DNA from: Micrasema longulum
Taxonomy: Eukaryota; Arthropoda; Insecta; Trichoptera; Brachycentridae
Direction: 5' to 3'
Assembly: GCA_022494885.1 (NCBI GenBank)
Contig: JAGVSM010002703.1
Location: 124,001 to 188,000, forward strand
DNA length: 64,000 bases
A program made the position numbers and the translations under genes. How positions within the stretch are numbered: position 1 is the first letter of the stretch; each line of letters opens with the position of its first letter. The notes beneath the pieces are model-generated. The model was not told where the DNA came from, did no database searches, and saw nothing but the letters and a program-made list of their open reading frames with translations. This document shows, in pieces, positions 51,901 through 62,774 of the stretch.

Positions 51901-54900
51901 TAAGAGCATTCAGCAAGGTTTCTAGGAATGTCCAGGGACTGTCAGAGCGAGCTGATACGTCCAGTAAAGCAGACACAGCACTGGATCCCACCCACTTAGA
52001 TTTCTCGCTGTCGCTGCATAGTTCTGTTAGCCAGATAGTCCACTAGAATTAGTACATAACAATGTGATAAGTAGAAGCCGAAGAAGGCTGAAAGACAGTG
52101 TGTGAACTGTATCACATTTTGAGTCATTAAAAAACTAACAGAACTGAAATAAAATGTAAAATATGAGGATTAATAAAGGTGAGAATGCCTTAATTATTTG
52201 TACCTTATTGCAGTACTTAGTGTTGGTCGTTTTCGAAATTAACAAAGTCAGTAACTTAAGTAATGCCGGAGGTATCTTGGAAGCTGCAGGATCCTCAGTG
52301 GAGTTGGATTCTTCAGCAGTTTTGAGGATCTGGTCTCCGACTATCTCGGCAATGGAAAATAGCCGGGCTGATAGATCTCCGGTACCATTCTCGTCTAAAT
52401 AGAAGAAAGAAAATATGACGTAGTAAAATTTCCAGGTATTTTATTACTGCTGTTAACAAGGTGACATATAAAGTGGTTTAATACCAAGTTCGCTGAGGAA
52501 TCCAAGAAGCTCTTCATCATTTACCGATGCTGCCGCTGCGATGATCATCTCTTGAAACAGTTCGACAACTAGTAGCGCAGTCTCCTGATCAAAAGCAGCA
52601 AAGTCATCCAATCTGTAATTTAAAAGGTAGTTCATCTAATGATCTATGTAAAATTAGTGGTTAAAAACAAACAATTTTTAATTTAATACTAATATGAACA
52701 TTTAATTTGAATTGTTTGTTTATTTACTCAGCCATTATATTTTTTTACATTATAACTATACTTCTCAGGCCTAAGAAGGCCCGAAACTGAAAACAATTCC
52801 ATATTGAATATGGGATCCAAAAAGATGGCAGAAGTGGACCAAAATGAAATGAACGTGGCTTTAAACACCATGAAAAACAACAAAGCTTCTGAAGAAGACG
52901 AGACAACTACTGATATGCTGAAAATTGGAGGATTTTATTTGAAAAAGGCCATACAAAAATTGTTAAATAAATACTTTGGTGGCCGATACCGCAGAAAGAG
53001 TGGGAAGACAAAAATGGCAGTGGGCGATCATGTGGCAAGACAAGAAGTTGATAGGTGGCCCCCAGAATACTAAATTGGAGACCCTATGAAAATAAAAGGA
53101 AAGTAGGGGGATCACAGAAGTGACGGACTGACGACATCGTCAAACTCGTGAGACATGGGTGGAAACAGAGCACCCAGGACACAAAGACATGGAAAAATTT
53201 GGAAGAGGCCTATATCCAGCAGTGGAGAGAAACGGGCTGATAAGAAGAAGAAGATTTTTTACAATTTACTTATTTATTTACATCGACACCTGCTTGCTAC
53301 AACATACCAAAACACTATCTAATTGGTATAAACAAGTTTTTGTGATCTTGGTTTCACTTAGGAATCATCTGATGCCATCAAACTTGTATGAAACTCAATA
53401 AGTTTTAAGTTTTTCTCCTTATTGGTAGATTTTTGTTTTTTCTAACTTGGATTTAATATGTATGGCATTGTTTTTTAATTTTTATTTAGCTTAGGATTTA
53501 AATCCTTAATTATTTCTTTTTTTTCATCTTGTAGTAGATTCGAGGATCCGTTTATACAAAGAAGTCTCCTGGGACACTGAACTCACACTGTCTCGCCACC
53601 TCTTTGAAGGCCTTCCAGATTGGCAGCTACCTTCTGGCATGTTGTTTGCTACCACGTGTGGATTTCTGTTGGTATCCGTTCTCTCCACGTAGTCGCGCCA
53701 AATACATTCCTATTCCTGCCCTATCTTCTACATTGCAGGCTTCATGTATATTCCACAGTATTTACAGTATTTCTGATCCTGTTTCCCAGGGTCGTTCACA
53801 GAAAAGTGCGCAATGTCTTCATTTCTGCAGTTCTAAGCAGTGCTTTTGTTTCGGTTGTATCGGCTCTTGATTGGATTACGTATGACATCAGCCGGACACA
53901 AGTTTTATAGATTCGCACTTAGCTTTCTATATGCATATGTTTCCAAAGTCTTTTAAATGAATAAAAATTACAATATTATATTTTATTTGTTGGAATCATG
54001 TATTATCCTCATTACCTTATTTTATAACAAGAAAAGCAGACAAAGTGATTAAATTTTATTAGCATAAAAAATAATAATATTAATTTGATTGTAGAAAATA
54101 ATTACAGTAAACAAATTTAAAACATTAATGGCGCTTACCTTTTTATACAGCGTTCATACAAAATGGTAGCTGGTTTGATGAGAGCATCGCTGGAAAGGTT
54201 CCTGAAATTCTCTGTACTATGGAACTTGAGGACTCCGATTCCTGACCTGACAACATACCGATGCAGTAACCGATTTGTACGGATCAGATTGGATTCTTCC
54301 TTAGAACACCACTTCTGACTATCACTAAAACAAAATATACAATTAGTATAGTTAACTGAGGGACAAATTTTTGTACGCAAATACAGGATTTCATCAATTG
54401 ATTGAATACATTAGGTGACAATTATGACAAAAATAATTAAAATAAAGCATAATTTATTTATTATACTGTTTAATATAAATATTTATCATTAATACTTACA
54501 TATTTATAATTTATACTTACATTTACTTAATTGGCAATACCTGTACGAAAAAGATTAAACCTTTTGTGCCTGAAGAGGAATATACCTTTCACAAATAAAA
54601 AAAAAGTGATACACATACATTCTAAAGAGAAAATATATTATAAGAAATGTTAGTGACTAAAAGCTAGCATAGTAAGTGTTTTAAGAGAGATCAAACTTTC
54701 AGTAGTAGATAATAATTGGATACATTACAAAAGTCAATTTATAACAGTTAATTTAAATAATATAAACCTAAAAAATTAACAAAAAATAAACAAAATAAAT
54801 ATATCTAATAAGTACATGTGCAAAACGAGTATGTAGGTACTGAGTAGGACTGTCGAAGTAGTGCTGCGAGGAGCGAATCTCTTGATTTATTTGTTCCATT

Positions 54901-57900
54901 GTTATTGTGTTAAAATTTTATGATGGATAGTAACCGGTTTTTGTAATGTTTGTTATTTTGACACAGTAATAATGTAATTATTATTTTGAAATTTCTGTTT
55001 TGATAGCCATTTATGATGTTTTTAAAGATTTCTAGTTCTACTAAACCTATTTTAGACTAATTTAAACGGGTGTTTTATGATTGGCAAACTAATTTGTAAA
55101 TGTTGACGACATAAGTAAGTGTATTTAAACCGTTTTTATGGAGAAGATTTTAGAGAAGGGAACATGTAAATCTAGGCATTTACAGGGCCTTTAGACCAGT
55201 CTTTTTTTTACTTTGAAGAAAAATGAAATATTTACATTCTTACAATTTACACAAATATTTTAATTTTGGGGCCATTTTCTTTAAGTTGTAAATAACCATG
55301 TTGGAAAATGGGAAATAAGTTGCGGTAGGGCGGGATTTGAATCTTGGACCTCCTACTTCGGAGTCCGCAATATTCCTTTTAATACCACAAACCATCGCAT
55401 TGGCTGATTTTAGTGCCCATTCATTTAAGTAGCATTCACCATTTTGCCTATGTTTAAACATCCATATTCCTTAAATTCTTCCATCAAGAGCTGAAACCTT
55501 TATTGATGCAGGTGAGATTCATGTTTTTATTACTTTTTTGTACACTTTAGAGAAGTTTTGTCAAACAATTAAATGTTTATATTGGTAAGTCTAGGAAAAC
55601 ATTGAAAAATATAATTTCTGGTAAAATTTCATTTAAATATACTTACTAGTGAAGAAGTTGCAACATAGAATGCAATGTTTCCATATCCCACACTGTCTCG
55701 GCTCCCCTGAAGCCTGTTCCTCGCTCTCTTGTCATATCTGAGAGCTTCATGGGCCCCCTCTTGCCTTTGGTCTCCTTGGTGACGTGTTCTGGGTCTTGCG
55801 TAGAGGCGCCTTTCTTAGTTCTCTTACCAGACTTTTCGGGTTGTTTCTTGGAGCGACAATTCTGAAACGGAGAAGATAGGATGTTCTTAGAAGCTTGATT
55901 ATATTAACTCCATTTCCAAACGTCACATTCAATGGTCAGATATTAGAAACATCACTTCGCATCATTCCAACAGAAGTACAGTGAATCCTCCTATAACGCG
56001 GCATTCTTATAATGCAGTTTCCATATAATGCAAAGCAAAAATTGCAACTACCCTCCTATAACGCGGTTTCCATAAAATGCGATTTTCATAAAAGACAACA
56101 TTCCAAGAACGTAAATGACTTGAAAAGTTTATTTATTGCATTCATCTACCCGTTGTTCGATTGGGGACAAATGTCATTTTTATATGTATAATCAGGGAAT
56201 TCCCCGAATATGAGCAAACTAGAAAAGTAGATTTTTGGCCCATTAGAAAAAAAGGGGTTATGCCAATAATACATGAAAGTGATGAATAAAAATCATCAAA
56301 TATGTATTAAATTAAGTTTTGTGGCTAGAAATATTTTTTTTAGTTTATAATTTTATTACATAAACTATGGATCATATTTTATAAACCTACGCTCAATTAT
56401 GTAAAATTTCAAATATTCATTGCCATTTGTATAATTTTTGTATAAATTTTTATTTATTAAACGTATCCTTCAAAACTTGGACGTTCAAAACAAATCCGTC
56501 TGATTTATATACAATTTCATTATTTCAGAAATTCACTTAAAACATGCCATTTACGGGGCTTGTGACCTGTCATTGGCTGGTTTAAGTGGTCACTTTACAC
56601 ACTGTGTAACATTCACCATTTTGCCTATGGTGTAGGTTTGGAAAGGAAATGATGATGATGATACTTTAAATAAATTTTTGTGGAACTAAAATTATTCTTA
56701 TAAAAATACATCTGCGAAAAGAGGGAACGTATTAAAACAATGATGTACCCACCTTAATGAAATCCACAATCAGGCAATAAGTTTTATGCAAGCCTAGTAT
56801 GGATTTCACATCCGCTCGTATTAATGTTCCCCCGGCGTTAGATACACAGTGCGCCATGAGAGCGTCACACGTCTGTAGAATCTGCCGTAAAATTATGCAA
56901 GTTGATGTGGCTTCCGGTGATAATTCATTCAGTGATACGTTTTCATCCTAAATATAATGAAAAATTAGTAAAATATACTTTCAATTTGGAGACTATAAAA
57001 CAAAAGCGATTTTTTTTTATGTATCGTATTATCAGCGCTAATTTTTAAAGTTTTGTAATTTTGAAATTACTCTGCCCGTCTCATCACAAGTTCTCGTCGG
57101 TGAGTTCTGCTGATCGGTGAGTTGGCTCATCACAACACTATCATTGGTTGATTCAGAAGAACTTGTGATGTAGTTCAAAGTAGTTAATTTTTATGAATTT
57201 TTTCATAGATTTTCGAGAAGAATGTATTTATGCTTGTTAAGCTCTGTTTATGTGAATTATATATATTTTTTTAAAGTGGAAGAGGTGATTAAGTTGTTGG
57301 GCCATTCACATTTTTTCAATATTCTGTTGCCTATTTCTCAAAAAAACTTACCAGTTGGAATGTGAGAGGCGTGCAGTTGGCCATCTTTGCTGATACGGAG
57401 GTTAAGAGATTGTCAAATTTGGCCGCATAGCTACCATTCTCAATCCCATCTTCGCTTTCACCAATGCGTTGTATCATCTTATGCACAGCGAAGATCATAA
57501 CACCAATGGGCTCCTTAAGAAATGAAACAGTATTAACATAGTCTCTCACAAAATATTGCTAAGTAGATTGTGTGGTTTGGATTTTCGCAGAGCTATCCTC
57601 GATTGGTTTCAGCCTACCTATCTGACAGGTATCTACGTGTAAAGATTAAAAAATGTAAAATCAGACTGTTTCTCTGCCTCGAGTGGTCTCCCATAGGGCA
57701 GTCACCTTGGGCATGTTCTGTTTCTAATTTTTGTGAATGACATTACATCCTGTTTCCGTGATGTCAAAGTTTTACTTTTTGCGGACGATACTAAATTTTT
57801 TAAAGAAATAACGGACATTAGTCATTGTGAAACTCTGCAATCAAATATTTATCATTTGTATAATTGGTGTGAAAAAATAATTTGTTTCTTAACATTATTC

Positions 57901-60900
57901 AATTTTTGTACTTCTTGGACCAGTTGGTTTAATCAACAATATTTTGAATTTGTTGGTTGCGTTGCCTAGTAGGTGAAATAATTCAGAATTTGATTACTCT
58001 ACACATAATCATTTCTTGTTCTTCTTAGTAGCTGTCCTGACTGACGATCGTGACCCCTTAGGCCGCCCCGACAATTCTCCATCAGCTCTCCCTTGACTGA
58101 GCCGCACGCAAAGCTCTAACCACTAAGGTGCCTGCCGCTGTCCTGACCTGGTCAATCGTGTAAGAGATCTACCCCTTCCACAACCACAACCAGTCGCTCC
58201 AGGCTATCCTTATTACTGCGCGCGATGTGTCCAAAGAATATGAGAATGAGGCAAACATTAACCAAACTTAAACTGTCAAGGTTTAACTCCCGACGGATGG
58301 ACTCGTTGGTATGTCTAACTGTTCACGAGATTTGGAGCATGCGTCTCCAGCACCACAGTCAATTCTTTGTCTTTCAGTTGCTTTGATGGTCCATGTCCAG
58401 GCAGCATATAATAAAATGGAATGGACCGAACTCTTGACGAACTATATTATTTTTTTAAAGGAATAACTCGCTAAGCTTCTATTTTAGAGGCTTGTCAGCG
58501 GGTGGGTAAGAGAGGATATGGAAGAGAGTTATGAACAATACATCACAACACCCGACCGGTTGAGAAAAATATCTTTCTTGGTTTTATTTCTTGCAACTGG
58601 TGGGACTCGAACCCAAGACGCCAGTTTCACAGTTGGCCGTCTAACCAACTGCGCCACGACGCCTGTCTATTGTTGTGTTATCTTGGTACTGTTACTCACA
58701 CCCTGGTCTTTCGACATGGCACTTTTGGCAATGGTAATGCGACCTTTGATTTCTACTTTGCGTTTCTCTTCATTGTCAATTTGAGATCCAAGGTACAGGA
58801 ATTCATTTACAACTTCTAGACCCTGAAATGCGTTTCCAAGATTACCAAAACTCTAAAATCGATCAATGACAATTAATTTGATTTTATTATATAATTAAAA
58901 TATTAGTGGCAAAGTAACCTAGATATAAAAAAAAGGCATACTTAATACAGTTTTCAAATCCGACTCCTTAGTTATAATTAAATTACTTGTCTTGATATTA
59001 AAAAATGTTTGGTAATTTAATAAAACTAAAATTTACCTGCAAAACCACACCATCTTTTCTGACAACAAGACATGCGTCAAACATGATAGGAGAAGATGAT
59101 TCTTCTCCAGAATTTAAGTATTTAGAAACCAGATGATTGTGTAGAAGCGCTAACATGGTCTCCAGTAAATCTGGTTTCTTTAACATGGCTTGTGGCAGGC
59201 CTGCAATTTAAATTAATTAGTAAAGAAAATAAGTGGATTGATTTGAAATGTTGAAGCACTACCTTTGTGATTATCTATGTTAAACAATTTAAAATCACTA
59301 AACTGATAAATTATGTATTTAAACGAGAGGCTCTTACTAAATTCATAATTTGGTAATGATTAAAATGGCTTTCAATCCAATGATGAAGTTCAGTGCTACG
59401 GGAAATTGTATAAAAAAAATAAATTATTACACATGGTAAAAATGAGAACATTTCATTGTAAAGCGAAGTTCCTTAAAAAAAAATGAAAAAAATAATAAAA
59501 ATGGTTTTAATAGAAATGAACTACTTTGAGTGACGTCACAAGTTCAGTTCAGTTCATAGTGTATTAACAAGTAAAAAAAACCACTGAACTTCCTCATTGT
59601 TCTTTTCTGAGAATCTGTAGTCTGGATCCGGAACATTGAACTCATGTTCGATCACAGATCGTTTCTTTATGGAATCATAAACATATTTTATACAGGCACT
59701 GAACTGAACTGATTAGAGATGTACTAAGTACTAGTTATTTGAAATGTTTGTGTAATGTTGATATGATTTCAAAAAAATAGTTTGGTTTGCATCGACAAAA
59801 GAACATATGCGTTCCGAAATCAGTCTACATAAGTTTCATTCAGTGATTTTAAACAAAATAAATATACAGTCATACTTTTCGAAACTCTAGTATCTTGCAT
59901 AGTTAAAGAGTTAATAAATAATAAAGGATGATGGAGATTACAATATGTTTAGTTTGTCCAAATGTTTGTAGACAAAATACTGGATTTCACCCCCTAGGGA
60001 GTCAGGGAGTGCGGATACTATCGGTGGTTGTATCTGTCTGATTTCATAATGGGCTACAATAATTTGGAGAAAATAAGAAATGCATACTTGCTTATGTATT
60101 TTTTCAGAATAATCTGTGGTATTACGATCAACATAGGTGTAATGGAGAGTATTTTTCTTTGTGTTCTTAATGACTACCTTAGACATAGGCAGCTTAAGCT
60201 GTTTTATCTTCCTGCTTGCAGAACCAACCTGCCGATGGTAATGCCAGTAGGAGGAACAATGTCTTTACTCAACCGTATCTCTTCGGATATTGACATCTTT
60301 CATATTAGTGAAGAAAAGTTCAGAGAGGATAGCATCCCTTTTCTTTAATTGCTGGGTATTTTTATTTTACCATCTTTGTATATTTAAATTTAAGTACAAA
60401 TTTTTTCATGTTATGTATGCCTTGAAACATTTTTGTAATGTAAATGTATAAAATAAATAAATTTAAATTAAGATTAACAAATTATAACAGAGATGGAGAA
60501 CATTTTTTCAGGCGTTGCCCAATATGTGAAATAATTAGATCTCCTCACAGCAATAAAGGTTTCAGCTCTTTTACTTCACTAAAATCAACAGATGGAAGAA
60601 TTGAATGAATATGGGATGTTCAAACATAGGCAAAATGGTGAATGTTGTACAGTATGTAAAGTGGCCACTTAAACCAGCCAATGACAAGTCATGAGCCCTG
60701 TAAATGTCTAGACTTCCATATTCCCTTTTTTTATGTTCTCCATCTCTGTTATAATTTGTTAACATGATGGAGATGTCAGAATTACCTATACTGACCTAAA
60801 TATAACTGTTCTCGGACTTCCCATGATTGGTAAAAAGACTTCCTTAATAGAGAGACGATTTCTGAGCAAACTGCTGCATTATTCACTTTCGACCTGGAGT

Positions 60901-62774
60901 AAAGTAATTACATTCTTTGAAACAAAGATCATATTTATATTTTAAACATTGTAAGTAATTTTTTGCAGCATTTCGGTTCCTTTGAACAGGCATTTTTAAT
61001 ATGTAATATAATGAGTTTATTCAAATTCCTTGTTATTAACTAGGACTACTTCTGATGACAGATCTATATGGATGTTTGTTTTTAACATAAACCATCGCCA
61101 TCCCACGAAACGATGCGATAGACCCAGCATCCCTAATCTCTTTCGGCAACTCATTTAATATCTTTAGTCCTTTATAGTACAAATTGTTCAGAGTTGCCTT
61201 GATTCTTGTTTTTTGGAGTCTGAAAGATTAACTATAGGAACAGATGTATCCATATACAAGTATTGGCCTTTGCATGTTTTACCTATTTTTAGCGCATTGC
61301 CGATATTTTGGATTGCATTGTACATCCATCATCGGGGTTAATGATGATCGTTACTGAAATGTTAACACAAAGTTAGAACAGCAAAAACTGTCAGCATTAG
61401 GTTTGTTTTACCTGGTACCTTCCTGACAAGAGTGGACATTGATGGATATCTGTGTCAGCACAGAGTGGGCGGAGCTATCCTGAGAGGCGGTGTCTCGGTA
61501 GCGCAGTGCGCCCAATAGGGAGAGGAAGCCTACCACGGCCACCCTCCCCACCCCTGGGTCCCTGCAAGCACGGATACACATACACTCATACTTACCCAGT
61601 AATATCACTCCTGGGTTGAGGTTACACCGATGAGGTTAATGGCTTCACTAAAAACTCTGAAGAGCAAAAAAGTTAAAGCAAAATCATTTATATTTTTCAT
61701 GAAATGCACATAAAACAAGGACTGCGATGTGTCGATGATGCTTGCGAAAACAACAGTTAGCGTCGTTGCTACAATAAGGAGCTATATGTATCTATTAAGA
61801 GCCCTATGTGATAATCTCCGTCGAGGTGGGCTGGCCATATAGTTAGAACCCTCTCCGTGATGTTGACGATGATGACCTGCAAGCTGAGGGATAATATTGT
61901 AGTGGTAACCTTGACTAGATCCTCAAAACTTATAAAGCTTATGCTCATTCACTCTTCGAGTATGCCTATCAAATCTGTTGTTGGAGAAAGGCAGAGAAAA
62001 TGGTAGTTTCTCTAAGGAACAAACATATGACACATAATATGAGCAATATTTTGAGTTTGTCCAAATTTTTGTAGACAATTCAATTAGATGAATCTCACCC
62101 GCATAAATAAAGGTATCAGCTCTTTAACTTTACTAACATCAACAGATGAAAGAATCGAAGTAATATAGATGTTCAAATATGGGCAGAATGGTGAATGTTA
62201 CACAGTGTGTAAAGTGGCCACTTAAACCAGCCAATGACAGGTCATAAGCCCTGTAGATGCCTTGACTTCTATATTACCTTCTTTAAAATGTTCTTCATCT
62301 CTGTTGTAATATGTCAACATAATATGAGCTTGGTTTGAGTTCACTGGAAGAGCGGAGGCAGCGTTATCGATTGAAACATTTAAAATCTTAACTTAATAAA
62401 ATTAACTTAATTAAAATCAATGTTCGCTATGAATAATAACCACCATCTGAGGTCATCCATTAAAATTAAACACTACCTGTTTCACATCCAACCACGCACA
62501 GATAAATTTATAATACAAAAACGGTGCATTAGATGTACACGCATCAGCTTAATACCGGCTAGTCTATAAAATAATAATAATAACCTGGAGAACTGTCCTT
62601 TCCTGCATAGCATGATGGCGTTATCACGGTTGAAGGGGGCCAGCATATGGACAATACGCCTCGCGGCTCGAGCGTCTGCACCGCTCACTACGCAGGCTTC
62701 CAGCACGTGCTGCAGCTCCAGTGCGCACTGACTCAGCGCTGGACCACATGTGCGTTGCAAAACTTCCAGTGTAT
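45980..62774 (-). CDS. FANCI: Fanconi anemia group I protein, C-terminal two thirds (partial)
   Basis: Seventeen exons with matching phases: 62774-62585, 61561-61419, 60885-60796, 59200-59037, 57513-57352, 56947-56753, 55861-55647, 54324-54139, 52612-52485, 52394-52204, 52042-51866, 50245-50065, 49394-49187, 48802-48714, 47658-47552, 47227-47014 and 46098-45980; 918 residues. FANCI pairs with FANCD2 in the nucleus as a DNA clamp for interstrand-crosslink repair. Colinear matches to vertebrate FANCI include LCRKGQFSR (lysine at 62599-62601, aligning with human Lys523), GRVAVVGFLSLLGAL, NAAVCSEIVSLLRKSF, PDLLETMLALLHNHL, IPKLVFEVEQFGKRVIQLSK, LNARDFRIKA and a C-terminal acidic stretch followed by the basic tail NKKKRT. 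SQ and TQ sites follow the lysine (TASQDSS, VLTQI). Weakest splice choice: the acceptor at 60886-60887 (GAAAG), needed to avoid a stop. The N-terminal 400-500 residues are not in view. Confidence 0.93.
46261..46600 (+). repeat. Foldback-family copy, long form
   Basis: It runs 'tcaacaatattttgagtttg', 'tgtagacaaggactgg', 'acaacagagatgaagaacat', 'cagggcttatgacctgtcat', 'tttacacactgtgtaacatt', and 'gcgggtgagattcatctaat'. It is the longest copy and defines the order of the family's blocks. It is in the last FANCI intron. Confidence 0.8.
46651..46872 (+). repeat. Foldback-family copy forming a 42-bp hairpin
   Basis: It repeats the start of the preceding copy, then folds back on itself: 46728-46769 pairs with 46826-46867 (42 bp, one mismatch) around a 56-nt loop. 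Both arms contain 'acagagatgaagaacatttt'. It sits about 150 bp from the final part of the penultimate FANCI exon. Confidence 0.82.
49850..49990 (-). repeat. SINE-like repeat, family C
   Basis: The minus strand has a B-box-like 'cgggtttgattcccgac'. The plus strand shares 'gagtcgaaaacac..ccaggatt' with 8092-8114. It is in a FANCI intron. Confidence 0.45.
50284..50440 (+). repeat. tRNA-derived SINE, family A
   Basis: It starts 'gacctccgtggtgtaatggc', has the B-box-like 'gctctgggttgaattcc' and the 'gcctgggtgttctgta' body. It is in a FANCI intron. Confidence 0.8.
50674..50805 (-). repeat. tRNA-derived SINE, family A (decayed)
   Basis: In inverse orientation 'caggccaggaggcccaatta' and 'ccacggtgaaccgcc' match the ends of the family A unit. 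The middle is diverged. It lies about 230 bp from the copy at 50284 in the opposite sense. Confidence 0.65.
51000..51066 (+). repeat. Fragment of SINE family D
   Basis: 'ttataatttacccaaatatt' to 'ttggggccat' matches the start of the unit at 55203-55390. Confidence 0.5.
52804..53255 (+). mobile_element. RTE-type LINE, internally deleted fragment
   Basis: The first part reads EVDQNEMNVALNTMKNNKAS then ETTTDMLKIGG, the 'AL..MKN.KA.G.D.I' region before the RT fingers. It jumps to GDHVARQEVDRW, then in a shifted frame to the C-terminal 'YIQQWRE..'-type ending and an AGAAGA-rich tail. The RT core is missing. It is in a FANCI intron. Confidence 0.75.
53533..53925 (-). mobile_element. LINE RT ORF fragment
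   Basis: The minus strand reads SRADTTETKALLRTAEMKTL, then after breaks GRPSKRWRDSVSSVSQE. These are landmarks of the C-terminal third of RTE-like LINE ORFs ('ADTTKTK..LRTAEMKTLR' and 'GRP.KRW.DS'). It is in a FANCI intron. Confidence 0.72.
55141..55526 (+). repeat. Foldback-family copy interrupted by a SINE
   Basis: The left part 55141-55200 ('gagaagattttagagaaggg'...'catttacagggcctttagac') and the right part from about 55390 ('cattggctgattttagtgcc'...'gatgcaggtgagattcat') are consecutive blocks of the family. They are separated by a 190-bp unit of another type. Confidence 0.7.
55203..55390 (-). repeat. tRNA-derived SINE, family D, inside a foldback copy
   Basis: The minus strand has 'gcggactccgaagtaggagg' and 'ccaagattcaaatcccgcc' (B-box-like). 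The plus-strand start matches 51000-51066. It interrupts the foldback copy 55141-55526. Confidence 0.55.
55975..56105 (+). repeat. pogo/Tigger-like terminal fragment
   Basis: 'tacagtgaatcctcctataa' with 'cgcgg' and a second 'ctcctataacgcggtttcca' 70 bp on resemble pogo-type ends (CAGT.AA.CCTC.TATAACG). No partner end was found. Confidence 0.45.
56541..56632 (+). repeat. Foldback-family core copy
   Basis: 'ggggcttgtgacctgtcatt', 'ggctggtttaagtggtcact' and 'ttacacactgtgtaacattc' match the family core. Arms are not retained. Confidence 0.75.
57020..57200 (+). repeat. Interspersed repeat, family E
   Basis: 'atgtatcgtattatcagcgc', 'tgaaattactctgcccgt' and 'gttgattcagaagaacttgt' match 2208-2415. 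It is in a FANCI intron. Confidence 0.7.
57580..57900 (+). mobile_element. LINE reverse-transcriptase fragment with FADD motif
   Basis: It reads RAILDWFQPTYLTG, then (broken) SHLGHVLFLIFVNDI and VLLFADDTKFFKEI. The FADD catalytic motif of CR1/Jockey RTs is intact, but the frame has stops before it. It is in a FANCI intron. Confidence 0.78.
58010..58830 (-). mobile_element. RTE-like LINE RT fragment, split by a SINE
   Basis: The minus strand from 58830 reads LEVVNEFLYLGSQIDNEEKR and IKGRITIAKSAMSKD. After a SINE (58663-58452) it resumes with TWTIKATERQRIDC. These are consecutive landmarks of the RT C-terminal region ('EFCYLGS', 'RI..A..A', 'W.IK...R.RI'). It is in a FANCI intron. Confidence 0.78.
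58452..58663 (-). repeat. tRNA-derived SINE, family B, inserted in a LINE
   Basis: The minus strand has 'ggcgtcgtggcgcagttggt' (A box) and 'cttgggttcgagtcccacca' (B box), then a 200-bp body ending 'cctctaaaatagaagctta'. It splits the LINE at 58010-58830. Confidence 0.82.
59500..59640 (-). repeat. Family E-related repeat
   Basis: 'gaactactttgagtgacgtc', then 'aaaccactgaacttcctcat', matched near 17420 and 18262. It is in a FANCI intron. Confidence 0.5.
59945..60005 (+). repeat. Foldback-family left-end fragment
   Basis: 'agtttgtccaaatgtttgta' and 'ggatttcaccccctagggag' match the left block of the copy at 46261. Confidence 0.55.
60474..60762. mobile_element. Foldback-family copy with perfect 30-bp terminal inverted repeats
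   Basis: Arms 60474-60503 and 60733-60762 are exact reverse complements; each contains 'attataacagagatggagaa'. TTAA is the outermost tetranucleotide on both sides and may be the target duplication. The inner part carries 'ggtttcagctctttt', 'caaaatggtgaatgtt' and 'aaaccagccaatgacaagtc'. It has no ORF. It is in a FANCI intron. Confidence 0.85.
62041..62330 (-). repeat. Foldback-family copy
   Basis: In inverse orientation it contains 'gggcagaatggtgaatgtta', 'cacttaaaccagccaatgac', 'aggtcataagccctgtagat' and 'atgttcttcatctctgttgt'. A left-end block ('caatattttgagtttgtcca') precedes it, as in the 46-kb copies. It is in a FANCI intron. Confidence 0.8.

Noticed and set aside
53604..53910. Two plus-strand frames of 88 and 96 codons
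   Set aside because: They are antisense to a minus-strand LINE fragment carrying LLRTAEMKTL.
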